From Thermococcus radiotolerans (GTDB taxonomy: Archaea; Methanobacteriota_B; Thermococci; Thermococcales; Thermococcaceae), in the NCBI RefSeq assembly GCF_002214565.1, contig NZ_CP015106.1:248001-312000 (forward strand): 64,000 nt of DNA, written 5' to 3'. A program made the position numbers and the translations under genes. The notes beneath the pieces were generated by a model. That model ran no database searches. It saw only the letters and a list, made by a program, of their open reading frames with translations, and was not told the origin of the DNA. How positions within the stretch are numbered: the first letter of the stretch is position 1; each line of letters starts with the position of its first letter. Below are positions 17,618-25,682 of the stretch, piece after piece.

Positions 17618-18904
17618 ATGGGGCTCCTGAGAAAGTACTTGGACTACCCGGTTCTGTGGAAGATACTGTGGGGTTTAATTCTCGGTGCAGTTTTTGGTTT
17701 GATAATGGGTTATCTAGGCTACGCAGAGTTCGTCAAGACCTACATCAAGCCACTCGGTGACCTCTTTGTCCGCCTGTTGAAGATGTTAGTGATGCCGATA
17801 GTTCTGGCATCGCTTGTCGTCGGTGCCGCCAGTATCAGTCCAGCAAGGCTCGGAAGGGTCGGTGTGAAGATAGTGGTCTATTACCTCCTCACGTCGGCCT
17901 TCGCAGTGTTCTTCGGCCTGCTGATGGGCAACCTCTTCAGGGTCGGAACGGGCATAAGCCTTGGGACCGGCGAAGGAAAGGCAATCGAGGCGCAGCCACC
18001 CTCCCTCGTAAAGACCCTCCTCAACATAGTGCCCACGAACCCGTTCGCCTCCCTGTCCAACGGTGAGGTGCTGCCGGTGATATTCTTCGCCATAATCCTG
18101 GGCATAGCCCTGACGTACCTCATAAACAAGGAGGACGAGAGGCTCAAGAATGCGGGAACGACCCTCCTCAGGGCATTCGACGGCCTGGCCGAGGCGATGT
18201 ATCTCATAGTCGCGGGTGTCATGCAGTACGCTCCGATAGGTGTCTTCGCCCTCATAGCCTACGTCATGGCCTCACAGGGAGTCAAAGTCGTCGGTCCGCT
18301 CGCCAAGGTCGTCGTCGCGGTTTACGTCGGCCTCACGGTGCAGATACTGCTGGTGTACTTCGTCCTGCTCAAGGTCTTCGGCATCGACCCGGTCAAGTTC
18401 ATCAAGAAGGCCAAGGACGCCATGCTCACGGCATTCGTCACGAGGAGTTCAAGCGGAACCCTGCCGGTTACGATGCGCGTCGCCGAGGAGGCAATGGGAA
18501 TTGACAGGGGAATATTCTCCTTCACCCTCCCGCTGGGGGCAACGATAAACATGGATGGAACGGCGCTCTACCAGGGTGTCACGGTTCTCTTCGTCGCCAA
18601 CGCCATCGGCCATCCGCTCACGCCTAGCCAGCAGCTCATCGTAGTTCTAACCGCCGTCCTGGCCTCGATTGGAACCGCAGGTGTTCCGGGGGCGGGAGCG
18701 ATAATGCTCGCCATGGTCCTCCAGAGCGTTGGCCTCGACCTCACCGCGGGAAGCCCTGTTGCCTTGGCCTACGCCATGATATTGGGCATTGACGCCATCC
18801 TCGACATGGGCAGGACTATGGTCAACGTCACCGGCGACCTTGCGGGAACGACCATAGTGGCCAAGACGGAGGGAGAGATAGACTTCTCCAAGTGGGAGCA
18901 GTAA
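17618..18904 (+). CDS. Na+-coupled aspartate/dicarboxylate symporter (GltTk/GltPh type)
   Basis: 428-residue member of the DAACS family, very close in sequence pattern to the structurally studied GltTk and GltPh aspartate:3 Na+ symporters. HP1 motif [10 protein letters not shown] is near residue 276, NMDGT near 311, HP2 GTAGVPGAG near 352-360, and the substrate residues of TM8 lie in [13 protein letters not shown] (Arg399 region). Eight membrane segments plus two re-entrant hairpins are expected. ATG 17618 is preferred to GTG 17609 because GGAGGAGGTG is then correctly spaced. It imports aspartate for a peptide- and amino-acid-using cell. Confidence 0.92.
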   Translation: MGLLRKYLDYPVLWKILWGLILGAVFGLIMGYLGYAEFVKTYIKPLGDLFVRLLKMLVMPIVLASLVVGAASISPARLGRVGVKIVVYYLLTSAFAVFFGLLMGNLFRVGTGISLGTGEGKAIEAQPPSLVKTLLNIVPTNPFASLSNGEVLPVIFFAIILGIALTYLINKEDERLKNAGTTLLRAFDGLAEAMYLIVAGVMQYAPIGVFALIAYVMASQGVKVVGPLAKVVVAVYVGLTVQILLVYFVLLKVFGIDPVKFIKKAKDAMLTAFVTRSSSGTLPVTMRVAEEAMGIDRGIFSFTLPLGATINMDGTALYQGVTVLFVANAIGHPLTPSQQLIVVLTAVLASIGTAGVPGAGAIMLAMVLQSVGLDLTAGSPVALAYAMILGIDAILDMGRTMVNVTGDLAGTTIVAKTEGEIDFSKWEQ

Positions 18905-19028
18905 TTTTTGATTCTTTCTGCTCTTTTCTTGCCTTTTGCCAGGTTTTTCTTTCCCTACTTCTGGGATAAAGTTAAATACTCCGATGCGGCGCTAGTTACC
19001 AGTACAGATGGAATGGAGGTAGTGTGTA

Positions 19029-20498
19029 ATGAAGAGATTGCTTGCGGTGCTTTTCGCCGCGATTCTCCTGACACCTCTCATCGGCTCGAGCCTGGGCCTT
19101 GCGGAGGATTTTCAACCGAAAACGTACAAACAGGACTTCGTTTTTACAATAGTGATTATGCCCAACGGGAACGCCAATATAACCATGAAGACCGTCTGGC
19201 TTGAACCGAAGGACGAGATTCAGAAGCAGATAGAGCAGATCCTCAACGAGACCCAGAACGGCAACATGACCCTTGAGGAGGCCATAGCGAAGTTCGAGGA
19301 GGAGCAGCTCCAGCGTTACATCCAGAGCCTGAGCCAGTCCGGCATGAACCTCACCAACGAGAGCATAAAATCCTACGGCATCGAGGAGGGCAACAACATA
19401 ACCCTCGTCTTCAACGCCATAGCCCTCAACTTCTCCAAGTACTACTCCTACGGTGATTACTGGGAGGTTCACCTCGACCCGACCAGGGGGTACGCGACGA
19501 TAAACGTCCCCGACACGGGCCTCCCGTTCGCGGTTGACATAAACAACACTTTCATCATAAAGCTCCCCGAGAACGCAACCCTGATTGAGTACCCGAAGGC
19601 ATTCGCCCAGCAGTACAACACGAGCAAGTTCTTCGTAACCTCGCAGGTCGAGGGCGACACCGTGATAGTGAAGTCGTACATTTACCTCGAGCCCTTCCTG
19701 CCCCCCGACGGGTACAACGCGCTCTTCGGCAGCTACAAGGACTACTACATCCGCTACAAGGCGCCCTACAAGGGTGAGGAGCACTACCAGAGCAGCGTCA
19801 TGAACGAGTACGTCACCCTGGACATATACAACAACGGAAGCGTCAGGCTCCACATGAGGGACGAGTACGTGGAGCCCAAGTCGGAGGTCGAGGCCAGGAA
19901 GGCCGAGATAATCTCCTACGGTGTCGAAAATGTTACGGAGTACATCCTTAGAACCTACTCGATAGCGCTCGGCTACAGGGGCGCCATCGTTGACGACGGT
20001 AAGGTCAGGATACTCGGTCTCAACGAGACCGACTCGCCGCTGATAATAGATGCCGAGTACATGCTCAGAAACTTCACGACCTTCGAGAACGGCTCCTACG
20101 TCTACCAGTTCGACCCGACGCTCGGTCTCAGCAACGGGCTCACCGACAGGCTGGAGTACGCGGTTAACCACACGCTGTACATAACGATAAACCTCCCAGA
20201 TGGTGGAGAGTTCCTCGAGGTGCCGGACAACATAAGCGAGACCCTTAACGGCAACGAGTTCAAAATGACCGTCGTGAAGGAAGGCAACAGCCTGAAGATA
20301 ACATCCCACGTCTTCATACGCTACGGTGCCACGGCGGAGGACGTCACCAAGATGCTCTCCAACCACACGACGGCGACGATAAGGTACACGATTCCGGGCG
20401 AGAAGAGCGGGGGCCTGACTGGAACACAGCAGATGGCGGCTGTGGTAATTGCGGTCCTCATCATAGCCTTCGCGGTGTTCTTCTGGAAGAGGCGCTGA
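19029..20498 (+). CDS. Surface-anchored protein with internal duplication
   Basis: 489 residues with a signal peptide (about 1-25, ending GLAED) and a C-terminal hydrophobic anchor (about 465-485) followed by KRR, so it is probably displayed on the outer face. Many NxS/T sequons suggest N-glycosylation. The ectodomain looks duplicated: PNGNANITMKTVWLEPKDEI pairs with NNGSVRLHMRDEYVEPKSEV, and LPENATLIEYP with LPDGGEFLEVP, each followed by a similar strand pattern. I do not recognise the family. The RBS is GGAGGT, eight bases upstream; TATA-like TTAAATAC lies near 18971. Confidence 0.8.
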   Translation: MKRLLAVLFAAILLTPLIGSSLGLAEDFQPKTYKQDFVFTIVIMPNGNANITMKTVWLEPKDEIQKQIEQILNETQNGNMTLEEAIAKFEEEQLQRYIQSLSQSGMNLTNESIKSYGIEEGNNITLVFNAIALNFSKYYSYGDYWEVHLDPTRGYATINVPDTGLPFAVDINNTFIIKLPENATLIEYPKAFAQQYNTSKFFVTSQVEGDTVIVKSYIYLEPFLPPDGYNALFGSYKDYYIRYKAPYKGEEHYQSSVMNEYVTLDIYNNGSVRLHMRDEYVEPKSEVEARKAEIISYGVENVTEYILRTYSIALGYRGAIVDDGKVRILGLNETDSPLIIDAEYMLRNFTTFENGSYVYQFDPTLGLSNGLTDRLEYAVNHTLYITINLPDGGEFLEVPDNISETLNGNEFKMTVVKEGNSLKITSHVFIRYGATAEDVTKMLSNHTTATIRYTIPGEKSGGLTGTQQMAAVVIAVLIIAFAVFFWKRR

Positions 20499-20560
20499 GC
20501 CCTTCCTCTTTTTCGATATTCATTTAAATGTCAAAGCCCAACACTTCTGAGGTGGTAAAT

Positions 20561-21202
20561 GTGACGCGCAAGCTCTACTACGAGGATGCATACCTCAGGG
20601 AGGCGAAGGCTAAGGTTCTTGAAGTCAAGGAAAACGCCCTCCTCCTCGACCAGACTGTATTCTACCCTACCGGTGGGGGCCAGCCCCACGACAAAGGCTG
20701 GATAAACGGCGTCGAGGTTCTGGACGTCTACAAGGACGAGGAAGGAAACATCTGGCACGTGGTTGCCGAGCCAGAGAAGTTCAAGCCCGGCGACGAGGTC
20801 GAGCTTAAACTCGACTGGGACTACCGCTACAAGCTCATGAGGATTCACAGTGCGATGCACCTCCTAGAGCACGTGCTGAACGAGGTTCTCCCCGGTGAGT
20901 GGGAGCTCTACGGCAGCGGCATGAGCGTCCAGAAGGGCCGCTACGACATAACCTACCCTGAGAACGTGAACCAGTGGAAGGGGCAGATAATCGAGCTCTT
21001 CAACAGGCTCGTTGATGAGGGCGGCGAGATGAAGATATGGTGGGAGGGAGAGACCCGCTACACCCAGATAAGGGACTTCGAGGTAATTCCATGCGGCGGA
21101 ACCCACGTGAGGGACATAAAGGAGATAGGCCACCTGAAGAAGTTCAAGCGCTCCAGCCTCGGAAAAGGAAAGCAGAGGCTTGAGATTTGGCTGGAGGACT
21201 GA
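20561..21202 (+). CDS. alaX: Alanyl-tRNA editing protein AlaX
   Basis: Free-standing trans-editing enzyme that hydrolyses mischarged Ser-tRNA(Ala) or Gly-tRNA(Ala). FYPTGGGQPHD is the substrate loop. Zinc-binding HSAMHLLEHV and CGGTHVRDI are the HxxxH and CxxxH motifs shared with the AlaRS editing domain. At 213 residues it is one of the compact AlaX forms without the AlaRS aminoacylation domain. The frame opens at ATG 20528, but GTG 20561 is preferred because GAGGTGGT lies four bases before it and homologues start at TRKLYY. Confidence 0.9.
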   Translation: MTRKLYYEDAYLREAKAKVLEVKENALLLDQTVFYPTGGGQPHDKGWINGVEVLDVYKDEEGNIWHVVAEPEKFKPGDEVELKLDWDYRYKLMRIHSAMHLLEHVLNEVLPGEWELYGSGMSVQKGRYDITYPENVNQWKGQIIELFNRLVDEGGEMKIWWEGETRYTQIRDFEVIPCGGTHVRDIKEIGHLKKFKRSSLGKGKQRLEIWLED

Positions 21203-21205
21203 GGG

Positions 21206-21877
21206 TTAAACGCAGTCTTCTATCTTGGTCTCCATTTCTTTCCCGTACTCGGCAACGTTCGGGGACTTGATGACTTTAAGAACAACGGCGTTCTCCTCGA
21301 ACCTGACTCTGAAGACTCTGCTGGCGTGCTCCCTGAGCTCCTTTAGGGTTCTCTCGGTGAAGAGCTCGGTATTTATGAAGTAGACCGTCGTCCTCCTCTC
21401 GTCACCCAGGTACGGCCTGATCATGTAACCAAACAGGGATTCCAAATCTTTTCTGTCCACCTCGTGCATCGCCAGGACCTTGTCGAAGCCGAGAACGATT
21501 CTGACCGTGTAGTCCGCGTCCACTTTCTTCAGCGCTTCCTCGTAGTGCTTCTTCCTTATCGGGAACTCCTTGCTGAGGTCAACCCTGCCGAGGACTTTTC
21601 CGGTCTTGAGCAGTCCGCCTATTTTTATGACGTTGGCGGTGTCTATGAGTTCGGTGTCAACGCCGGCCAGCTTGAGCTGCGTCCTGAAGACGTGGAGCTG
21701 GTCCAGTTGATCCACTATTATAACGGGAACCCCGTTCTCCCGCAGGCACCTCAGGAGGAGGTGAAAGAACATATGAACAGGTTCCCCGGAGGTGTATTCG
21801 ATTAGAACGTCCTCCCCCGGCTTGATACTCCGGAAGTATTCAACCAGCGGCTCATCACCAGCGCTCGTCATGGCCAT
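21206..21877 (-). CDS. DUF257-family protein (Thermococcales)
   Basis: 223-residue cytoplasmic protein of the DUF257 family, common in Thermococcus and Pyrococcus and with a fold thought to resemble RecA/KaiC-type domains but without an obvious Walker A motif here. The recognisable segment is VDQLDQLHVFRTQLKLAGVD (about residues 56-75). Function unknown. The start could be ATG 21877 or ATG 21871; a TTTTTAAAA TATA-like sequence lies just upstream. It converges on alaX with a three-base gap. Confidence 0.82.
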   Translation of the reverse strand: MAMTSAGDEPLVEYFRSIKPGEDVLIEYTSGEPVHMFFHLLLRCLRENGVPVIIVDQLDQLHVFRTQLKLAGVDTELIDTANVIKIGGLLKTGKVLGRVDLSKEFPIRKKHYEEALKKVDADYTVRIVLGFDKVLAMHEVDRKDLESLFGYMIRPYLGDERRTTVYFINTELFTERTLKELREHASRVFRVRFEENAVVLKVIKSPNVAEYGKEMETKIEDCV

Positions 21878-22041
21878 CCCCGTTTTAAAAAGAAAGATTC
21901 AATGTAAAAAGGTTTTGTTAACCAGCACTGCAAAAACCATTCCAAAAATGAAAGTTCTGACGCTCATGTTCTAACGCCGGATGTGGGAGTCTCGTTGGGC
22001 GAGAATCTTTCATTTCTGGAAAGATACTCTTGAAAATTGGT

Positions 22042-22065
22042 GCAGGGAGGCGTCATCCCTCCTGC
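22042..22065 (-). terminator. Hairpin after the small membrane protein gene
   Basis: GCAGG(G)AGG and CCTCCTGC form an eight-pair stem with one bulged G and a seven-base loop. On the minus strand it lies 12 bases past the stop at 22077 and is followed by CCAATTTTC. The position suggests a terminator or mRNA end stabiliser. Confidence 0.4.
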
Positions 22066-22076
22066 TCTGCTCAAGT

Positions 22077-22211
22077 TCACTCCTCCAAGCTTCCGAGCTT
22101 ACTTGCAAGCCCGCCGATGAAACCCGCCACCAGAATTATCACTAAGAAAATTCCCACAATTATGAAAAAATCCAGTATCAACAGCAGACCCACGTACAGT
22201 GCAGGGTGCAT
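22077..22211 (-). CDS. 44-aa single-span membrane protein
   Basis: Short gene, 44 residues: a brief start (MHPALYVG), a hydrophobic segment of about 26 residues (LLLILDFFIIVGIFLVIILV) and a small polar tail (LASKLGSLEE). The ATG has the strong site GGGAGGGGT three bases upstream, a TATA-like GGTTTATGG lies near 22247-22255 and a hairpin follows the stop. This supports expression although the protein is tiny. Function unknown. It sits at the left edge of the CRISPR island, on the same strand. Confidence 0.6.
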   Translation of the reverse strand: MHPALYVGLLLILDFFIIVGIFLVIILVAGFIGGLASKLGSLEE

Positions 22212-22708
22212 AGACCCCTCCCACCCTATGCGTTTGAAGGCCATGCCCATAAACCTTTCTAACGGGGAAGGTTTTGAGTGTTCTTACCTTCCTCCCCCGA
22301 AGAGAGCGAGGTCGGCGGAGAGTGCAAACTCTCGCCGATTTAACTTAAACTTTTGCCTGATTGTGCTCTGTGTGTTCTGTGTGCTCGTGCGTACTCACAC
22401 TATTTTGAGGCTATGAATATATAGCCCTATCAAGCCGCATGAAAGTTTCACGCGGCTTGACGGGTTGACACCGAATGCAGTGCTCATAGTGGGCGGGTAC
22501 ACACCGAGAGAGTGTCACCAGCACGTATTTTCGCTATGCTGGTGCATACCAGATGTGGGCGCATCATGCTGAAAGGGCGTTAGTGCTAGAGAAAGTACGA
22601 ACAAAGAGGGAAAACGGGGTGAAAGTTTTGACAATGCGCCCGGTATAACCATGTTATAAGTGGAACCCTTTGACAAGCTCTTCGTGCAAAATCTTTCCGT
22701 TTATGCCA
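22212..22708. other. Gene-free, hairpin-dense region beside array A
   Basis: No convincing protein gene on either strand. Four inverted repeats lie within about 235 bases: 22312-22338 (TCGGCG/CGCCGA plus AGAG/CTCT, one bulge), 22409-22426 (GGCTAT/ATAGCC), 22430-22460 (TCAAGCCGC/GCGGCTTGA with an inner TGAAA/TTTCA), and 22516-22544 (CACCAGCA/TGCTGGTG), the last next to ACAC/GTGT (22501-22515) and enclosed by GGTA/TACC (22496-22550). It could be a structured RNA, the end of a lost mobile element, or regulatory DNA. GC content looks modest for a stable RNA of a hyperthermophile. Confidence 0.5.
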
Positions 22709-23035
22709 GTTCTTACACAACTATGTTCTACTGAAACAGGTCTTGTGACATTTCGACAAGTGCTTTTGTAGTGTCCATGACCATGTTTCCACACAACTAT
22801 GTTCTACTGAAACATTCTTAGGGCTGTGATTGAGGAGAACGGGCTGGACATCGAGTTTCCACACAACTATGTTCTGCTGAAACGTGACGATATGATAAAC
22901 ATTGACAAGGTATTGTTCATAGAGTACAGGCCGTTTCCACACAACTATGTTCTACTGAAACTCGCGTGCCGCGGAACAGGGTTCTGCGCTTGGTGAAGTG
23001 GTACGCGTTTCCACACAATTATGTTCTACCGAAAC
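22709..23035 (-). CRISPR. CRISPR array A, 5 repeats
   Basis: Five 29-base repeats at 22709, 22785, 22855, 22933 and 23007. The plus-strand form begins GTTTCCACACAA, continues CTATGTTCTA and ends CTGAAAC. Spacers are 47, 41, 49 and 45 bases. Only two repeats match the consensus exactly; both ends are altered, so the array looks old. By comparison with array B and the shared leader motif, the leader is on the right (23036 onward) and transcription runs on the minus strand, giving crRNA-sense repeats ending GTGTGGAAAC. Spacers 22814-22854 and 22884-22932 read like protein-coding DNA. Confidence 0.95.
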
Positions 23036-23089
23036 TTTCCGGTTTCTTGTCCTGTTTCGTTATATCTCTTCTTTCCTTGCTCTATTTAA
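23036..23089 (-). promoter_or_regulatory. Leader of array A with TATA element
   Basis: AT-rich sequence next to the last repeat. CTATTTAA at 23082-23089 (TTAAATAG on the minus strand) starts 47 bases from the repeat edge, the same as in array B (48) and C (46), predicting a start site about 25 bases before the first repeat. The pyrimidine-rich run TCTTCTTTCCTTGCTC resembles the array B leader. Confidence 0.65.
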
Positions 23090-23450
23090 GCATTTCTTCA
23101 TGAAACCCGTGTTACTGGCTTTTCTTTATAAATACGTGCTGGAGTTGAACTCCGTTTTAGGATCTCTTTTGGCTAGAATTTCATTACATCATCTCTCAAC
23201 TAGTCTTTTAGAGTGAACATAGTTTTGTTGTAGTTAAAAGGGGCTGTGGTGTGAGTAATGGTCTCTCATCATGAAAGAAGCTTTGAGTGAGGGATCACGT
23301 TGTCACTCATTTTTGGACAACAAATCGGAATCCCCCCAAACTGTACGTTAGTTCCTCCAAAACGGCCTGTATCATCATTTTGGCCTTGAACAGTCTTTTG
23401 TTCTTTCTGGAGTTTTCTCTCAAGGCATTTTGGTTTGCTGGTGTTACAGG
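23090..23450. other. Gene-free AT-rich stretch between array A leader and cas2
   Basis: I see no supported gene, strong hairpin or repeat here. It probably holds the distal part of the array A leader and the 3' end of the cas1-cas2 transcript. Confidence 0.5.
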
Positions 23451-23705
23451 TTATATTATGTTCTCCTGAGGGTTTCTTTCGTGGCCTATGACGTGAACTT
23501 TGAATTTTCCGGAGAGTTCATATATTAAAACTGAGTCGTCACTGTCTATCAGTTTTGAGAGGCCCTTTTTAACCTCCTCCAGTTGTCTATAATCTATTTC
23601 TCCTTCAAAGACACTATTCTGTCGCCAGCACAGGTATCTTGCTAGAAAGTCGTGAACTTTGACAACCCTCTTCTTGTCCACGTCGTAAACGACGATGACG
23701 TGCAT
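23451..23705 (-). CDS. cas2: CRISPR-associated endoribonuclease Cas2
   Basis: 84-residue Cas2, structural partner of Cas1 in the spacer integration complex. The ferredoxin-fold start MHVIVVYDVD carries the conserved Asp8, followed by RYLCWRQNSVFEGEI and a C-terminal strand region. The ATG at 23705 overlaps the cas1 stop by one base (TAATG) and has GGTGGT just upstream, so cas1 and cas2 are translationally coupled. The in-frame GTG codons further up are less likely. No cas4 lies nearby. Confidence 0.93.
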   Translation of the reverse strand: MHVIVVYDVDKKRVVKVHDFLARYLCWRQNSVFEGEIDYRQLEEVKKGLSKLIDSDDSVLIYELSGKFKVHVIGHERNPQENII

Positions 23706-24658
23706 TACCACCACGCTCTGAGGGACTTGTACTTTCTTTTCCCCGTTATATGGTTTCTAAAGGAGTATAGCTCTAACCTCATTATGTACCTCACGGAGGT
23801 GTACCTTTTGAGTTGGGGATGTCGAACTTTTCTCTCTAACTCCCTGTTGAACCCTTCGACGAGGAGTCTCTTGCCCTCATCAGTCAGATAAACGCCGTTC
23901 CCCCTTTTGAAATGTTCCTCCTGTATTTCCCGCCTGTTCGTCATCCGGGATGTCACTCGAAACACGGTGATTGGTTTGAAGATGTCAGCTATGTCGAAGA
24001 CGAGGGAGTTCCTCCCGTCTCTTGGCTCGTGAAGGTAGCTCACAGTGGGGTTTAAACAGGTTTTGTGAATCTCTGAGAGAATCACGCCGTAAAGAACTGC
24101 GTTCCCGTAACTTATCATCGCGTTCACTTCGTCGCCTGGTGGCCGCCTCTTCCTACCATCAAACCTGAAGTGCTTGAGGGATAGGCCAAAGAGCCGGTAG
24201 AACTCTCTCCACAATTGGCTCTCTAAGCCCAAAAGCTCATTCGGCGTTTCGGCTTTTATCTCCACCACTTCAATCTCTCTGGTGTCTATCCCTAGAGAAC
24301 GGAGGAGGGATAACATCGAAGCCTTTATTCCCTCGATGAACTGGGTCGCTATGTAGCACCGCTTCTCCGCATCAAGATAGTGATCAACTTGGGCGATGAG
24401 TGTTGAACCGCAAGGATTCGAGTCGGCTGGAATGAAAGATCCCCGGTAGTTTCCCCTTGTGCTGTAGCAGTGAACGGGAATTCCTTCTCGGGACAACAGC
24501 CTCAATGCCCCGCTCGTTAGTGTCACAGGAGCAAGACAAAAGACCTCACTCGTGGCCTTTACGGGAATAGTCCTCTTAATACCCTCCCCCTCGAACCTGA
24601 GCGTACCCTTAAAGCACCTGAGGATCCCTGGTTTAGTTATGTACAGGGGCCTTTTCAC
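23705..24658 (-). CDS. cas1: CRISPR integrase Cas1
   Basis: 317-residue metal-dependent DNA integrase for spacer acquisition. Metal ligands are visible: Glu146 in LLGLESQLWREFY, His210 in SYLHEPRDG and Asp222/225 in FDIADIFKP. The N-terminal beta domain (RPLYITKPGILR) and C-terminal helical domain are complete. The start is GTG 24658, which overlaps the stop of a 43-residue membrane protein gene by four bases (GTGA). No promoter is apparent between that gene and array B, so transcription may come from the array. Confidence 0.95.
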   Translation of the reverse strand: MKRPLYITKPGILRCFKGTLRFEGEGIKRTIPVKATSEVFCLAPVTLTSGALRLLSREGIPVHCYSTRGNYRGSFIPADSNPCGSTLIAQVDHYLDAEKRCYIATQFIEGIKASMLSLLRSLGIDTREIEVVEIKAETPNELLGLESQLWREFYRLFGLSLKHFRFDGRKRRPPGDEVNAMISYGNAVLYGVILSEIHKTCLNPTVSYLHEPRDGRNSLVFDIADIFKPITVFRVTSRMTNRREIQEEHFKRGNGVYLTDEGKRLLVEGFNRELERKVRHPQLKRYTSVRYIMRLELYSFRNHITGKRKYKSLRAWW

Positions 24659-24786
24659 CTTAATCTCCCCGTGAGGTCGTTGATCAACCGGTCTAGCCCC
24701 TCCATCATGCCCCTAAAAATCGCCCAGATAACCCAGAGGATAATCAACCAGACGATAAGTCCGATGAGTAAGTCCAGCATTTCCAT
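24655..24786 (-). CDS. 43-aa membrane protein coupled to cas1
   Basis: Short open frame of 43 codons. It encodes an N-terminal acidic start (MEMLD), a hydrophobic segment rich in Trp and Ile (LLIGLIVWLIILWVIWAIF), then a charged amphipathic tail (RGMMEGLDRLINDLTGRLR). Its TGA overlaps the cas1 GTG by four bases, strong evidence for translational coupling. It starts 21 bases after the terminal repeat of array B. The upstream ribosome site is weak (GAAGG); ATG 24780 is a second possible start. It is not a known Cas protein to my knowledge. Possible roles are membrane tethering of the adaptation machinery or merely a coupling ORF (inference). Confidence 0.6.
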   Translation of the reverse strand: MEMLDLLIGLIVWLIILWVIWAIFRGMMEGLDRLINDLTGRLR

Positions 24787-24807
24787 CAGGCCTTCTGTGG
24801 TTCCCAC

Positions 24808-25627
24808 TAAGCGATACAACAGTGTTCTGCGGAAACCGGGAATTGACTACGGGAAGGACAGCCCAGTCAGAGTGCTCATGTTTCCACACAATTCTGTTCT
24901 ACGGAAACAAGCGGAGGACGAGGATCCAGGTTCCCCTCACATGCAGGCGGTAGTTTCCACACAATACTGTTCTACGGAAACTCAAGGAAATGTATGAACA
25001 TTTAGCAGAGAAGATTTGGCAGGATACTTTCTACACAATACTGTTCTACGGAAACCGTGTTCCAAGTCGAAAATTACCCGCTCGCAAGCCTAGAAAAGTT
25101 TCCACACAATACTGTTCTACGGAAACATTAGTGAAGACCTACCGGAAAGTAACCGGTAGGCGTGAAGTTTCCACACAATACTGTTCTACGGAAACTTCAT
25201 TCCCGCCGGCAAATACCGGTACCCGAGGAATCTCCTCAAGTTTCCACACAATACTGTTCTACGGAAACCATCTCCAAACCTCCTTTTCGTTTTATAAAAG
25301 GAAAGAAACAAGTTTCCACACAATACTGTTCTACGGAAACCACGCCCCGATACCGAGCCGGAATACCGAGGAGAACCCGGAGTTTCCACACAATACTGTT
25401 CTACGGAAACTTAAGGGTTTGGTCAGAATGGATAATTTGGCCGAAGTTGTTATTCAAGTTTCCACACAATACTGTTCTACGGAAACAGGGCTCTGAGGAG
25501 GCTGGTTTCTTGTGGCGTGCGGTGTTTGTTTCCACACAATACTGTTCTACGGAAACTTTGGGAGGAGATACAAGAAAGGAGGTACATGTGATGAGGAGGT
25601 TTCCACACAATACTGTTCTACGGAAAC
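24808..25627 (-). CRISPR. CRISPR array B, 12 repeats
   Basis: Twelve 29-base repeats start at 24808, 24880, 24953, 25027, 25098, 25167, 25240, 25312, 25382, 25458, 25528 and 25599. The plus-strand form begins GTTTCCACACAA, continues TACTGTTCTA and ends CGGAAAC. Nine are identical. The 24880 copy has one change, 25027 two, and 24808 is heavily degenerate, marking the left end as the old trailer end. Spacers are 40-47 bases. The leader is therefore on the right and transcription is on the minus strand, the same strand as all cas genes. This is the best-preserved and probably active array. Confidence 0.97.
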
Positions 25628-25682
25628 TTTCAGGATTTTCAGTTCTTTTGGTGTGTAATATTATTTTCTTCCTTCTATTTAA
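25628..25682 (-). promoter_or_regulatory. Leader of array B with TATA element
   Basis: CTATTTAA at 25675-25682 starts 48 bases from the repeat edge, matching arrays A and C. The sequence between is AT-rich and starts TTTC.GG.TTT as in array A. It predicts a minus-strand start near 25655, just ahead of the first repeat. Confidence 0.7.

Noticed and set aside
21990-22004. Hairpin TCTCG-TTGGG-CGAGA followed by T-rich sequence
   Set aside because: Short five-base stem at the 5' side of a minus-strand gene; no gene on the plus strand that it could terminate. Not claimed as a terminator.
22030-22416. 128-codon plus-strand frame in the gene-free region
   Set aside because: No ribosome site, Ser/Arg/Pro-rich composition, and it is antisense to the better-supported 44-aa minus-strand gene.
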